Assembly (NCBI RefSeq): GCF_000504285.1
Contig: NZ_KI632511.1
Span: forward strand, 989,372-1,053,371
DNA length: 64,000 bases
DNA from: Actinospica robiniae DSM 44927
Lineage (GTDB): Bacteria > Actinomycetota > Actinomycetes > Streptomycetales > Catenulisporaceae
Direction: 5' to 3'
Shown here: in pieces, positions 32,937 to 41,544 of the stretch
How the letters are laid out: each line of letters starts with the position of its first letter
How positions within the stretch are numbered: the stretch's first letter is position 1
Position numbers and translations under genes: made by a program
The notes under the pieces: model-generated
Databases searched by the model: none
What the model was told of the DNA's origin: nothing
What the model saw: the letters and a program-made list of their open reading frames with translations, nothing else

Positions 32937-33941
32937 TCAGGGCCGCAGCAGGCGCGTGAGCGCCTGCGAGGTGCGCGAGGCGCGGATCGCGGCGCGCTGC
33001 TCGCGGGCGGTGGCGTCGATGTAGTTCTGGCTGGTGGTCAGGGAGGCGTGGCCGAGCAGCCGCATGATCTCCACCGCGCTCGCCCCGTCCTCGGCCAGGC
33101 GCGTGGCGAAGGTGTGGCGCAGCGCGTGCACCGACGCTCCTGCCGGGACCTGCCCGGAGACCCCGGCCTCCCGGTAGGCGCGCGAGACGAGGTACTGCAG
33201 GGCGCCGCGGCCGAGGCGCTCGCCGTCGGCGCCGACGAACAGGGGCTCGGAGCGGGCGGCCTCGCGTCCGGCGCGGCGGGCGGCGCGGGAGGCGAGGTAG
33301 TCCTCGATGACGGCTTCGAGCTCGGGTTCGACCGGGACGGCGCGTTCCTTGCCGCCCTTGCCGCGCACGGTCAGGATCCGCTCGCCGGTGCGCCCGCCGA
33401 GGCTCGCCACGGTCAGCTCGAGCAGTTCGCTCGAGCGCAGCCCGGCGCACAGGAGCACCGCGAGCACGGCGAAGTCGCGTTCGGGCCAGGGCGCGCGGCG
33501 CCGGGTCGCGTCCGCGGGGGCGGCGGCCGTCTCGAGCAGCCGCTCGGGAGTGTCCTCGCCGCGCAGCGGCTTGGGGTAGCGGTGCGGGGCCTTGGGCCGG
33601 CCGACCGAGCCCATCGGGTTGCCGGGGGCGAGCTCGTCGGCGACGAGGAAGGTGAAGAACTGGTTCCACACCGACCAGGCGCGCCCGATCGAGGAGGCGG
33701 CGCGCGGCTCGGCGTACTCGGCGAACGCGGCCCGCAGCGCCCGCCCGGTGACCTTCTCGAGCCCGAGCTGCCCGGCGTGCTCGCACCCGGCTTGGCGGGC
33801 CAGCAGCGCGCCGAGGCCTTCGAGGTCGCGCCGGTAGGCGGCGAGGGTGTTCGCGGACTGCTTCAGGGCGGCGCGCGAGCGCAGGAACTCCGCTATCGCC
33901 TCGGCGAGCGGCATCGGGCCGGTTCCGGGGTTCTCGTCCAT
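32937..33941 (-). CDS. Tyrosine recombinase (XerC/D-like)
   Basis: A 334-residue site-specific recombinase. Residues about 10-105 form the core-binding SAM-like domain (LAEAIAEFLRSR to VWNQFFTFLVADE). The catalytic set is complete: Arg169 (CAGLRSSEL), Lys in VRGKGGKER, His272 and Arg275 (HALRHTFATR), His298 (LLGHASLTTSQ) and Tyr307. Length and motifs are those of Xer or plasmid/ICE resolvases; without neighbouring att sites or excisionase I cannot tell whether it resolves chromosome dimers. The upstream sequence is a leaderless start (CACAAT, 6 nt). Confidence 0.9.
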   Translation of the reverse strand: MDENPGTGPMPLAEAIAEFLRSRAALKQSANTLAAYRRDLEGLGALLARQAGCEHAGQLGLEKVTGRALRAAFAEYAEPRAASSIGRAWSVWNQFFTFLVADELAPGNPMGSVGRPKAPHRYPKPLRGEDTPERLLETAAAPADATRRRAPWPERDFAVLAVLLCAGLRSSELLELTVASLGGRTGERILTVRGKGGKERAVPVEPELEAVIEDYLASRAARRAGREAARSEPLFVGADGERLGRGALQYLVSRAYREAGVSGQVPAGASVHALRHTFATRLAEDGASAVEIMRLLGHASLTTSQNYIDATAREQRAAIRASRTSQALTRLLRP

Positions 33942-33947
33942 GCGCTG

Positions 33948-33953
33948 ATTGTG
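33948..33953 (-). promoter_or_regulatory. -10 box (CACAAT), leaderless promoter for the recombinase gene
   Basis: On the minus strand CACAAT ends 6 nt before ATG 33941, and no ribosome site precedes that start. Confidence 0.45.
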
Positions 33954-34009
33954 CCCTGCGCCACCGACAGCCGCGCCGCCAGGCCCTTCTGACGGCGCGT
34001 CACCGCAGG

Positions 34010-35086
34010 TCAGGGCTCTTCGGGGGAGAGCTTCTCGAGGTGGGCGATCTCGCCGAGCAGCGCGGCCTCGAGCCTCTCCCACCGTTCGGCGTGCTCGGGC
34101 GCGCCGCGGCGCTTGCCGCGGCTGGGCATCTCGACGTACATCAGCAGGTACAGGTGCAGCCGGTAGAGGGTGAGCCGGCGCAGTTCGCCGTCGGTGAAGG
34201 CGCGGCCCGCCTCCCCGGTGGCGGCGCGGTACCCGGCGAGGAACGGGTGCCCGGGCTCGGACTCGATGCGCCGGAACAGGGCGGTGGAGACGAAGTCGAT
34301 CAGCGGGTCGCCGTAGAGGAAGCGTTCGCCGTCCACGAGGCCGCTCAGCTCGAGCGCGCCGTCGGGGCCGGGGGCGGCGAGCACGTTGCCGTCCCACAGG
34401 TCGAAGTGCACGAGCGCGGGCCGGCGCACGTGGGCGAGCACGTCGGCGTTGCGGCGTATCAGGGCACGGATCTGCTCGGCCGGCGCGGGCAGCGCGAGGT
34501 CCCAGGCCGCGGCGTCGGCCAGCAGCGCCTCGATGATCGCGCAGTACGCCTCGGGCCAGGTCGCGCCGTGCGGGCGCACCCCGTCGTCGTAGCCGAAGCT
34601 CCCGTCGGGCGAGCTCAGCGCGTGCACGCGTGCACACGCCGCCCCCAGCGCCGCGCGCACCGGGCCGCTCGGGTCAGCTTCGCCCGCTTCGCGCGCCGCG
34701 TCGAGGTAGTGGTAGAGCGGCTTGCCGGGCAACAGCGAGACCGCCATCCACTCGCCCCCGTCCGCGTCCTCGCCGTCGGCGTGGAGTGTGGCCACCGGCA
34801 CCTGCGGCGCCTCGTTGCCGAGCCGGGTCAGGTAGCGCGCCTCGGCCGCGACCATGCCGCGCTCGTAGGCGAGCAGCGTCACCCCGGGCGCCGGCCCGAC
34901 CTTGAGCACCAGCTCGCGTCCGTCGCGCAGCGCGACGCGCGCGACCGCCGCGAACTCCCCGCCGCCGAGCGCCTCCCATCCGCCGACCTCGGCCCCGGGC
35001 ACCGCCGCCTCGACCAGCCGCCCCACCACACCCTCGTCCAGCGTGCGCCGCGTCGGACTCGTGTGCTTTCGCTGTCCCACCGTCAT
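34010..35086 (-). CDS. Phosphotransferase family protein (APH/fructosamine kinase fold)
   Basis: A 358-residue APH-like kinase. The N-lobe has LGGGEFAAVARVALRDGRELVLKVGP with the ATP-binding Lys; the catalytic loop is PALVHFDLWDGNVL (Asp and Asn), a variant of HxDxxxxN shared with fructosamine kinase-3 and related bacterial enzymes; LVDGERFLYGDPLIDFVS holds the metal-binding Asp. The substrate is unknown. The start at 35086 has TAGCCT 6 nt upstream. It is divergent from the GtrA-like gene. Confidence 0.88.
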   Translation of the reverse strand: MTVGQRKHTSPTRRTLDEGVVGRLVEAAVPGAEVGGWEALGGGEFAAVARVALRDGRELVLKVGPAPGVTLLAYERGMVAAEARYLTRLGNEAPQVPVATLHADGEDADGGEWMAVSLLPGKPLYHYLDAAREAGEADPSGPVRAALGAACARVHALSSPDGSFGYDDGVRPHGATWPEAYCAIIEALLADAAAWDLALPAPAEQIRALIRRNADVLAHVRRPALVHFDLWDGNVLAAPGPDGALELSGLVDGERFLYGDPLIDFVSTALFRRIESEPGHPFLAGYRAATGEAGRAFTDGELRRLTLYRLHLYLLMYVEMPSRGKRRGAPEHAERWERLEAALLGEIAHLEKLSPEEP

Positions 35087-35092
35087 CGCGCC

Positions 35093-35098
35093 AGGCTA
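35093..35098 (-). promoter_or_regulatory. -10 box (TAGCCT), leaderless promoter for the phosphotransferase gene
   Basis: On the minus strand TAGCCT ends 6 nt before ATG 35086. Confidence 0.5.
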
Positions 35099-35181
35099 GC
35101 GCGTACGTGGCCTGCGGTTCACCCGGGCGTGATATGCGTACTGAGCACGGATCACCGGGAGCGGCGGGGGAGCGACGAGGT

Positions 35182-35622
35182 ATGAGCGGTACGGGCTGGT
35201 CACAGTGGCTGACGAAGGCACGCCTGCTGGAGATCGCGCGCTACAGCGCGGTCGGGTTCGGCACGTTCCTGCTCGACACCGCGAGCCTGATCGCGCTGCA
35301 CGGCGGCGCGCACCTGCAGCTCGCCCTCGCCACCGCGCTCGCCTTCGCCCTCGCGTCGCTGGTCAACTTCGTCCTGAGCCGCCAGTGGGTGTTCGAGCAG
35401 GCCTCCGCCGGCGCCACCCCGCGCGCGGCGCTGATCCGCTACACCGTCGTGGTCCTGCTGGGCCTCGGGGTGACCGCGGCGCTGGTGCCGGTGCTCTCCG
35501 GCACGGGCCTGGACTACCGGATCGCGAAGATCCTGGTCTCGGCCGTGGTCGGCGTCGGCAACTACTTCGCCTTCCCCCGGTGGGTCTTCCGGGCCGCGGC
35601 CCGGCCCGGGGCCCTAGCCTAG
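35182..35622 (+). CDS. GtrA family membrane protein
   Basis: A 146-residue protein with four hydrophobic segments and the GtrA signatures RYSAVGFGTFLLDTASL (helix 1) and SLVNFVLSRQWVFE. GtrA proteins are thought to flip undecaprenyl-linked sugars in cell-wall or O-antigen decoration; no glycosyltransferase adjoins it here. The start ATG 35182 has GGGGGAG and GAGG upstream; the longer frame from 35107 lacks hydrophobic character. Confidence 0.88.
   Translation: MSGTGWSQWLTKARLLEIARYSAVGFGTFLLDTASLIALHGGAHLQLALATALAFALASLVNFVLSRQWVFEQASAGATPRAALIRYTVVVLLGLGVTAALVPVLSGTGLDYRIAKILVSAVVGVGNYFAFPRWVFRAAARPGALA
35615..35620 (+). promoter_or_regulatory. -10 box (TAGCCT), leaderless promoter for the ABC operon
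   Basis: TAGCCT ends 6 nt before GTG 35627 and overlaps the end of the GtrA gene. Co-transcription with GtrA is also possible. Confidence 0.4.
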
Positions 35623-35626
35623 AGCG

Positions 35627-36598
35627 GTGGAGCACGAACCCGCGCCGCCGTCGCCCGGGATCATCCGCACCGAGCGGCTGACGAAGGTCTACCCCGGCAC
35701 CGACTTCTCCGCCGTCGACCAGCTCGACCTCGACGTGCGCCCCGGTGAGATCTTCGGGCTGCTCGGGCCGAACGGCGCCGGCAAGACCACCACCGTGGGG
35801 ATGCTCACCACCCGGGTGCTGCCGACCTCCGGGCGCGCCCACATCGGCGAGGTGGACGTCATCGCGCGCCCGGCGCTGGCCAAGCAGCTGCTCGGGGTCG
35901 TCTCCCAGCAGAACACCCTCGACCGGCAGCTGACGGTCTGGGAGAACCTCTACTTCCACGGCCTGCTGTTCGGGGTCGGCCGGGCCGCCTCGCGCGCGGC
36001 CGCCGACCGGCTGCTCGAGCGCTTCCACCTGGTCAAGTGGGCGAGGGCGTCGGTCTTCGCGCTCTCCGGCGGGATGGCCCAGCGCCTCATGGTCGCCCGC
36101 GCGATCCTGCACCGCCCGGCCGTGCTCTTCCTCGACGAGCCCACCGCCGGGCTCGACCCGCAGTCGCGCCTGGCCCTGTGGGAGATCCTCGGCGAGCTCA
36201 ACGCCGACGGCCAGTCGATCCTACTGACGACGCATTACATGGAGGAGGCGGACCGGCTGTGCGAACGCGTCGCGATCATGGACCACGGCCGGATCCTCGC
36301 CCTGGGCACCCCCACCGAGCTCAAGCGCGGCGTGGACGCGGACACGATCGTCACACTCAAGGCCACCGGCGACCTGCACCGGCTCGGGCAGGAGCTGCGC
36401 GAGCGGGTGCCGGGGGTCACCCGGGTGCGCACCGCCGGGATCTCGCTCGAGCTGCACCTGCGCGGCGCGGCCGGCTCGCTCGCGCGGATCGTGACGGCGG
36501 CGGAGTCCGCCGGGTACGAGGTGGCCGACCTGTCGGTGGCCGAGCCGAGCCTGGAAGACGTCTTCATCGGGCTGACCGGCAAGGAGCTGCGCGACTGA
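35627..36598 (+). CDS. ABC transporter ATP-binding protein (DrrA type)
   Basis: A 323-residue ATPase: Walker A GPNGAGKTTT, Q-loop VVSQQNTLDRQLT, signature FALSGGMAQR, Walker B VLFLDEPTAGLD and H-loop LLTTHYMEEADRL. The C-terminal extension (EPSLEDVFIGLTGKELRD) is that of the DrrA/CcmA exporter ATPases involved in drug or polysaccharide export. Its stop shares one nucleotide with the next start (TGATG), so translation is coupled to the permease. Confidence 0.94.
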   Translation: MEHEPAPPSPGIIRTERLTKVYPGTDFSAVDQLDLDVRPGEIFGLLGPNGAGKTTTVGMLTTRVLPTSGRAHIGEVDVIARPALAKQLLGVVSQQNTLDRQLTVWENLYFHGLLFGVGRAASRAAADRLLERFHLVKWARASVFALSGGMAQRLMVARAILHRPAVLFLDEPTAGLDPQSRLALWEILGELNADGQSILLTTHYMEEADRLCERVAIMDHGRILALGTPTELKRGVDADTIVTLKATGDLHRLGQELRERVPGVTRVRTAGISLELHLRGAAGSLARIVTAAESAGYEVADLSVAEPSLEDVFIGLTGKELRD

Positions 36599-37461
36599 TG
36601 AGTGCCGAGACCGCGATCCGCACCACCCCGGCGCGCTCCACCGCCGCGGCCTCGCGCACGGCGCTGGGCGCGCTGATCCTGCGGGACCTGACGGTGCTGC
36701 GCAAGAACTTCGGCGAGTTCGTCGCACGCACCCTGATCCAGCCGTTCCTGCTGGTGTTCGTCTTCCTCTACGTCTTCCCCACGATCGGGCAGGGGGTGGG
36801 CGGCGGGGGCGGGGCGGCCGGGGAGTCGGCGTTCGCGACGGTGCTGGTGCCGGGCGTGGTCGGGATCACCATCATGTTCCAGGGCATCCAGGCCGTCGCG
36901 CTGCAGCTCTCGGCCGAGTTCGGCTACACCCGCGAGATCGAGGACCGGGTCCAGGCCCCGTGCCCGATCTGGCTGGTGGGGGTCGCGAAGATCCTGTCCG
37001 CGGCGGCCCAGGGGGTGATCTCGGCGCTGATCGTCTTCCCGATCGCCGCGGTGGTCCACGCCCGCGGCGTGCACGCGGACCTCTCGTTCCACTGGTGGAT
37101 CGTGGTCACCATCATCCCGCTCGCGTGCGTGGCGATGACCTCGCTCGGGCTGCTGCTGGGCACGAGCTTCGAGGCGCGCAACATCGGGCTGATGTTCGGG
37201 TTCGTGGTGCTGCCGCTGACCTTCCTCGGCGGCACCTACTACGAGTGGACGCGCCTGGCGCCGGTGAAGGTCGGCGCCTTCCCGTGGCTGCAGACCGTCG
37301 TGCTGGTCAATCCGCTGATCTACATCAACGAGGGGATGCGGGCGGCGCTGACCGAGGCGCCGCACATGCACCTGTACATCGTCTACCCGGTGCTGATCGG
37401 GTTCCTCGTGGTCTTCCTCGGCCTGGGGCTGCGCAACTTCCGCCGCAAGGTGCTCTCCTGA
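36598..37461 (+). CDS. ABC-2 type transporter permease (DrrB type)
   Basis: A 287-residue membrane protein with six predicted helices and the ABC-2 family segment PLTFLGGTYYEWTRLAPVK and NPLIYINEGMRAAL near the C-terminal half. An amphipathic start (DLTVLRKNFGEFVART) precedes helix 1. It forms an exporter with the preceding ATPase. A strong hairpin follows the stop. The exported substrate is unknown; no biosynthetic cluster adjoins it. Confidence 0.92.
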   Translation: MSAETAIRTTPARSTAAASRTALGALILRDLTVLRKNFGEFVARTLIQPFLLVFVFLYVFPTIGQGVGGGGGAAGESAFATVLVPGVVGITIMFQGIQAVALQLSAEFGYTREIEDRVQAPCPIWLVGVAKILSAAAQGVISALIVFPIAAVVHARGVHADLSFHWWIVVTIIPLACVAMTSLGLLLGTSFEARNIGLMFGFVVLPLTFLGGTYYEWTRLAPVKVGAFPWLQTVVLVNPLIYINEGMRAALTEAPHMHLYIVYPVLIGFLVVFLGLGLRNFRRKVLS

Positions 37462-37465
37462 GGGC

Positions 37466-37496
37466 GCGCCCCCGCCCGGCGGAGCGGCGGGGGCGC
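37466..37496. terminator. Hairpin terminator between convergent genes
   Basis: Arms GCGCCCCCGCC / GGCGGGGGCGC (37466-37476, 37486-37496) with a 9-nt loop lie 5 nt past the permease stop and just before the end of the convergent secreted-protein gene, so the hairpin can serve both directions. Confidence 0.65.
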
Positions 37497-37506
37497 ACCG
37501 GCTTCG

Positions 37507-39036
37507 TCAGGAGACGTTGAGCGCGGTGTCGTCGAGCACGAACGAGGTCTGCAGCTTCGAGCCCTCGGTGCCGGTGAACTTCACGGTGACGGACTGTCCG
37601 GCGTAGGCGGCGAGGCTGTAGCTGTGCTGGGTGTAGCCGGAGGCCTTGTTGACGTTGGAGAAGCTCGCCAGGGTCCCCAGGACGGCGCCGGAGGTGCTCA
37701 GCACCTGCACGCTCAGCGTGTCGTAGGCGGTCGAGCCGGTCTCGGCGGTGTCGATGTGCAGGTAGAAGGAGAAGCTCGCGTTCTTGCAGGCGGCCGGGAT
37801 GGCCACGGACTGCGCGAGCGTGTCGGTGGTGGCCGCGCCCCAGCCGTCGAGCCAGGCGTCGTAGCTGCCGGTGCGCGCGGGTTCGGCGGAGGTGTCCTCG
37901 ATGACGTTGACCGGGGAGTGCGTGGAGGTGACCGTCCAGGGCGAGGCCGAGCCGGTCTCGAACCCGGGGTTGCCCAGCAGCTGCGCCGCCGTGCACGAGG
38001 AGCCGCCGCCGGTGCCGGTGGCCGAGGCCGACGGGCTCGCGGTGGTCGGGGTCGCGCTCGCCGAGGAGGTCGCGGTGGTCCCGGATCCGGCGAGCCACGC
38101 GGTGGCGTTCAGGCCCAGCTGGGAGTCGGTGGCGTTCGCGTCGTTCCAGCCGTTCTCGAGCGTGTTGCCGCTCTGCCCGGTGCCGTCGTCGATGTCGGAG
38201 CTGTCGCCCCAGACCGCGACGCGGCCGGCGCCGAAGGTGCTGGTGGCGAAGAACGCGCCGGTGTTTCCGCCGGAGGTGGCCCCGGAGACGTAGACCAGGC
38301 CCTTGGCGTCGGCGTTGTCGGCCGGGTGCAGGGTGACGGTGGTGCCGTCGTAGATCGCGCCGCCGGTGACGGTGCCGAAGGAGCCGTGCAGGATCGGGTT
38401 GGCGGCGTCGGTGATCGCCTTGGGGTAGCCGCTGGCGATGTCGAGCAGATCGACCGAGAACCCGAACGGGTCGGTGCTGTCGACCGAGTTGTTCGTCATC
38501 AGGTCATTCGCGATGGCGGGGGAGTCGTACCCGTCGTTGTTGCGGTCGCTGCCGTTGTGGTCGACCACGAGGAACAGCCCGCCGCCGGCCTGCACGAACT
38601 TCATCACCGCGGTCTTCTCCGCGGCCGTGAGCAGCGTGTTGGCCTCGGGCAGGACGAACTCGTCGAAGTTCGACAGGTCCTGCGGGTTGGAGGAGTCGCC
38701 GTAGGTGATGGCCTTGGTGTTGGTCTGCAGGGTGTAGTTCCCGGTCTTCTGCAGCGCGACGCCCCAGGCGGAGATGGCGCCGGTCCAGTCGGTCTCGACC
38801 GTGGGGTTGGCCTTCTGCGCGGTGGGGTCGGGCATCGAGGTGCTGATGATCCAGTCGGCGTTGCCGGCGGTCTCGGCGTGCGCGTCGTCGAACAGGACCT
38901 TGAGTTTGGCGGTGGCCGCGTGCGCGTGCGGGCTGGCGGTCACGGCGAGCAGGCCGAGGGCGCAGGCCAGGGCCGCGGCGGTGACCGCGGCCGTGGCGCT
39001 GCCGGCCCGGGATCGGGCGAAGGAGCGTAGAGACAT
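37507..39036 (-). CDS. Secreted protein: GATase-like fold plus C-terminal beta-sandwich
   Basis: A 509-residue exported protein. MSLRSFARSRAGSATAAVTAAALACALGLLAVTASPHAHA is a Sec signal (cleavage after AHA, about residue 40). Residues about 45-310 (VLFDDAHAETAGNADW, YTLQTNTKAITYG, FVLPEANTLLTAAEKTAVMKFVQAGGGLFLVVDH) have the DUF4350/class I glutamine amidotransferase-like fold often found in surface proteins without catalytic Cys. A Ser/Thr/Ala linker leads to a jelly-roll module (LLGNPGFETGSASPWTVT ... SFVLDDTALNVS) of the type that binds carbohydrate or caps proteases. It is divergent from the GH30 glycosidase, so both may act outside the cell on polysaccharide. Confidence 0.78.
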   Translation of the reverse strand: MSLRSFARSRAGSATAAVTAAALACALGLLAVTASPHAHAATAKLKVLFDDAHAETAGNADWIISTSMPDPTAQKANPTVETDWTGAISAWGVALQKTGNYTLQTNTKAITYGDSSNPQDLSNFDEFVLPEANTLLTAAEKTAVMKFVQAGGGLFLVVDHNGSDRNNDGYDSPAIANDLMTNNSVDSTDPFGFSVDLLDIASGYPKAITDAANPILHGSFGTVTGGAIYDGTTVTLHPADNADAKGLVYVSGATSGGNTGAFFATSTFGAGRVAVWGDSSDIDDGTGQSGNTLENGWNDANATDSQLGLNATAWLAGSGTTATSSASATPTTASPSASATGTGGGSSCTAAQLLGNPGFETGSASPWTVTSTHSPVNVIEDTSAEPARTGSYDAWLDGWGAATTDTLAQSVAIPAACKNASFSFYLHIDTAETGSTAYDTLSVQVLSTSGAVLGTLASFSNVNKASGYTQHSYSLAAYAGQSVTVKFTGTEGSKLQTSFVLDDTALNVS

Positions 39037-39433
39037 ATCGGTGACCTAACGTGGGTATGTCAGGGACGTGTCCGATTGTGCGATGAGAACCCTTATGGGG
39101 CAATCATCCGGTTCATGGAGTCTTCGAGAACTCCACGGGAACAGCCGTCGCCGGGGCGACCTTCCAGGATCCCCGACCCGCCCTCGGCCGTCAAGGCACC
39201 GCCGGGCGGCGTGAGCCCGCCGCCCGCGCGCCGCGGCCCGTTCGACCCCCTCACCCGACCGGCGTTCGACACCGGCCCGGCGCCCGCATCGCAGGGCCCG
39301 AATGTAACTTTCACAACCACTTGACGTGGCTCTGACGTGGTGTTATCTCTACCCCGCAGCGGGCCTGAACCGGTTGTGCCGCGTCCTTCCCCGCGACCGC
39401 CCTCGTCCTCGCGATGCGAAGGAACCCCCCACG
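39037..39433. other. Divergent regulatory region between secreted-protein and GH30 genes
   Basis: These 397 nt separate the divergent exported genes. The right end carries a plausible promoter for the glycosidase (see 39321-39349). The middle is Pro/Arg-coding in all frames and shows no real gene. I did not see a classical cellulose or xylan operator (such as TGGGAGCGCTCCCA). Confidence 0.45.
39321..39349 (+). promoter_or_regulatory. Probable promoter of the GH30 gene with repeated TGACGTGG
   Basis: TTGACG at 39321-39326 followed after 17 nt by TATCTC (39344-39349) is the best -35/-10 pair upstream of the glycosidase. The motif TGACGTGG appears twice, at 39322-39329 and 39333-39340, 11 nt apart, overlapping the spacer; it could bind a regulator. 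The start codon is 85 nt downstream and has a GAAGGAA ribosome site, so this transcript would be leadered. Confidence 0.5.
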
Positions 39434-41395
39434 ATGCCCACCGACACACGGCCCGCCGCACCCCGGCGCCCGGGCCTGGCGCTCGCCGCCGGCCTGAGCG
39501 TGCTGGGCGTGGCCGCGGCCCTCGCCCTGCTCCCGTCCACGCCCGCCTACGCCGCCGACACCGCGACGATCAACGGCGCGAGCACCTACCAGACCATGGC
39601 CGGGTTCGGCGCCTCCCAGGCGTTCGGCCAGGCCTCCTCGCTGATGAACGCGCCGAGCGCCGAACAGCAGCAGGCCCTGGACTTCCTCTACAGCCCCACC
39701 GCCGGGGCCGGGTTGACCATCCTGCGCAACGAGATCTCCGCCGACTCCGGCAGCACCATCGAGCCCACCGCGCCCGCGAGCCCGAGCGCGACCCCGTCCT
39801 ACGCCTCGCTCGCCTCGATCAACCAGGACTCCGGCCAGCTCTGGCTCGCCCAGACCATCAAGGCCAAGTACGGGGTCTCCGACATCATCGCCGACGCCTG
39901 GAGCGCCCCGGCGTACATGAAGACCAACGACTCCGTCGACAACGGCGGCACCCTGTGCGGGGTGACCGGCGCGAGCTGCTCGAGCGGCGACTGGCGCCAG
40001 GCGTACGCGAACTACCTCGAGCAGTACGCCGCGGACTACTCGGCCGCCGGGGTCCCGCTGACCTGGATCGGCCCGGAGAACGAGGCGAACATCGCCACCT
40101 CCTACGACAGCATGCAGCTCAGCCCCGCGCAGACCGCGCAGTTCCTCGAGACCCTCGGCCCGGCCATCGCCACCTCGGGCCTGTCCACCAAGGTCGAGTG
40201 CTGCGCGACCGAGGGCTGGGACACCGCGCAGACCTACTCCGCCGCGATCGAGGCGGACGCGACCGCGAACCAGTACACCCAGGCGTTCACCAGCCACGGC
40301 TACACCCAGGCGCCGACCTCGCTGCTCTCCGGCTGGAGCAAGCCGGTCTGGCAGTCCGAGTGGATGGGCACCTCCAACGCGTTCGACGCCGCCTGGGACG
40401 ACGGGACCGCAGACGCCGGATTCACCTGGGCCCAGCGCATCTACCAGGGCCTGACCGAGGCGAACCTGAGCGCCTACCTGTACTGGGAGGGCGCGGACAC
40501 CAACAACGCCAACGGCGGCCTGGTCTGGCTCAACAGCAACGGCACCGCCTCCGCCTCCAGCCGCGTGTGGGCGTTCGCGAACTACAGCCGCTACATCCAC
40601 CCCGGCGCCGTGCGCATCGCCGCCACCAGCTCCAACGCCAACGTGGACCTGAGCGCGTTCAAGAACACCGACGGCACCGTCGCCATCGTCGCGCTCAACA
40701 CCGCCTCGAGCGCGGACACCGTCGGCTTCTCCCTGTCCGGCACCGGCATCACCACCGGCACCGCGACCCCGGTGCTGACCAACGCGTCGAGCAACGCGGC
40801 CAGCCAGAGCGCGATCTCGCTCGCCGGCGGCGCGTTCTCCGGCACCATCCCGGCCCGCTCCCTGGTCACCTACGTCGTCGCGAGCGGCACCGGCACCAGC
40901 GCCTCGCCCTCGCCGTCCGCATCGGCCTCCGCGTCGCCCTCTGCTTCCGCGTCCGCGTCCCACTCCGCCTCTCCGTCGCCCTCTGCTTCCGCGTCCGCGT
41001 CCCACTCCGCCTCTCCGTCGGCCTCCGCGTCCGCGTCCGCGTCGCACTCGGCCAGCCCGTCGGCCTCGGCCACCTCCTCCGCGACGTGCACCGTGCAGTA
41101 CTCCACCACCTCCCAGTGGGCCGGCGGCTTCACCGCCAACGTCGTGATCAACGACACAGGAAGCACCGCCATCAACGGCTGGACGTTGAAGTTCACCTTC
41201 GCGGGCGACCAGAAACTCTCCAACGCCTGGAACGCCACGGCCACCCAGTCCGGCGAGAGCGTCACGGCCGTGAACATGAGCTACAACGCGGCCATCGCCC
41301 CGGGCGCCAGCACCAGCTTCGGGTTCCAAGGCACCTGGACCGGCAGCGACGCACCGCCCACGAGCTTCACCCTCAACGGCGCCGCCTGCGGCTGA
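39434..41395 (+). CDS. Secreted glycoside hydrolase family 30 enzyme with CBM2
   Basis: A 653-residue exported enzyme. The signal peptide ends PSTPAYA-AD (cleavage near 40). The GH30 barrel follows: ITIDPS-like start INGASTYQTMAGFGAS, RNEISA, acid/base Glu217 in WIGPENEAN and nucleophile Glu309 in VWQSEWMG. A beta-rich side domain (VWAFANYSRYIHPGAVRI to RSLVTYVV) is typical of GH30. A Ser/Ala/Pro linker with repeated units leads to a CBM2 (about 553-653) with CTVQYSTTSQWAGGFTANV and conserved aromatic and terminal Cys residues. Family relatives cut xylan, glucuronoxylan or beta-1,6-glucan; the subfamily cannot be decided by eye. Confidence 0.92.
   Translation: MPTDTRPAAPRRPGLALAAGLSVLGVAAALALLPSTPAYAADTATINGASTYQTMAGFGASQAFGQASSLMNAPSAEQQQALDFLYSPTAGAGLTILRNEISADSGSTIEPTAPASPSATPSYASLASINQDSGQLWLAQTIKAKYGVSDIIADAWSAPAYMKTNDSVDNGGTLCGVTGASCSSGDWRQAYANYLEQYAADYSAAGVPLTWIGPENEANIATSYDSMQLSPAQTAQFLETLGPAIATSGLSTKVECCATEGWDTAQTYSAAIEADATANQYTQAFTSHGYTQAPTSLLSGWSKPVWQSEWMGTSNAFDAAWDDGTADAGFTWAQRIYQGLTEANLSAYLYWEGADTNNANGGLVWLNSNGTASASSRVWAFANYSRYIHPGAVRIAATSSNANVDLSAFKNTDGTVAIVALNTASSADTVGFSLSGTGITTGTATPVLTNASSNAASQSAISLAGGAFSGTIPARSLVTYVVASGTGTSASPSPSASASASPSASASASHSASPSPSASASASHSASPSASASASASHSASPSASATSSATCTVQYSTTSQWAGGFTANVVINDTGSTAINGWTLKFTFAGDQKLSNAWNATATQSGESVTAVNMSYNAAIAPGASTSFGFQGTWTGSDAPPTSFTLNGAACG
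40936..41019. repeat. Perfect 42-bp tandem duplication in the GH30 linker
   Basis: Two identical 42-nt units (40936-40977 and 40978-41019) encode the Ser/Ala/Pro linker. The duplication adds 14 residues without breaking the frame. Further shorter repeats of TCCGCG continue to about 41060. Confidence 0.85.
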
Positions 41396-41420
41396 CAGGC
41401 CGCCAGATCCCTGACGCACG

Positions 41421-41470
41421 GCTTCGGCCCCTCCCCGGTTCCCCGACCGGAACCCGGGAGGGGCCGAAGC
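41421..41470 (+). terminator. Rho-independent terminator after the GH30 gene
   Basis: Arms 41421-41442 and 41449-41470 (GCTTCGGCCCCTCCC... / ...GGGAGGGGCCGAAGC) pair over 22 bp with one mismatch around a 6-nt loop and are followed by CCCCTTT. It is 26 nt past the glycosidase stop. Confidence 0.85.
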
Positions 41471-41544
41471 CCCTTTCCCGGCCCGCGTTCCTACGGCACA
41501 ATGACCGTCAGGGGATTGACGGGTTCAACGGGGGGGATACCGCT

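Noticed and set aside
37624-39030. A 468-codon Gly/Val-rich frame antisense to the secreted protein
   Set aside because: Low-complexity product and no ribosome site; the minus-strand gene has a proper signal peptide and fold-like sequence.
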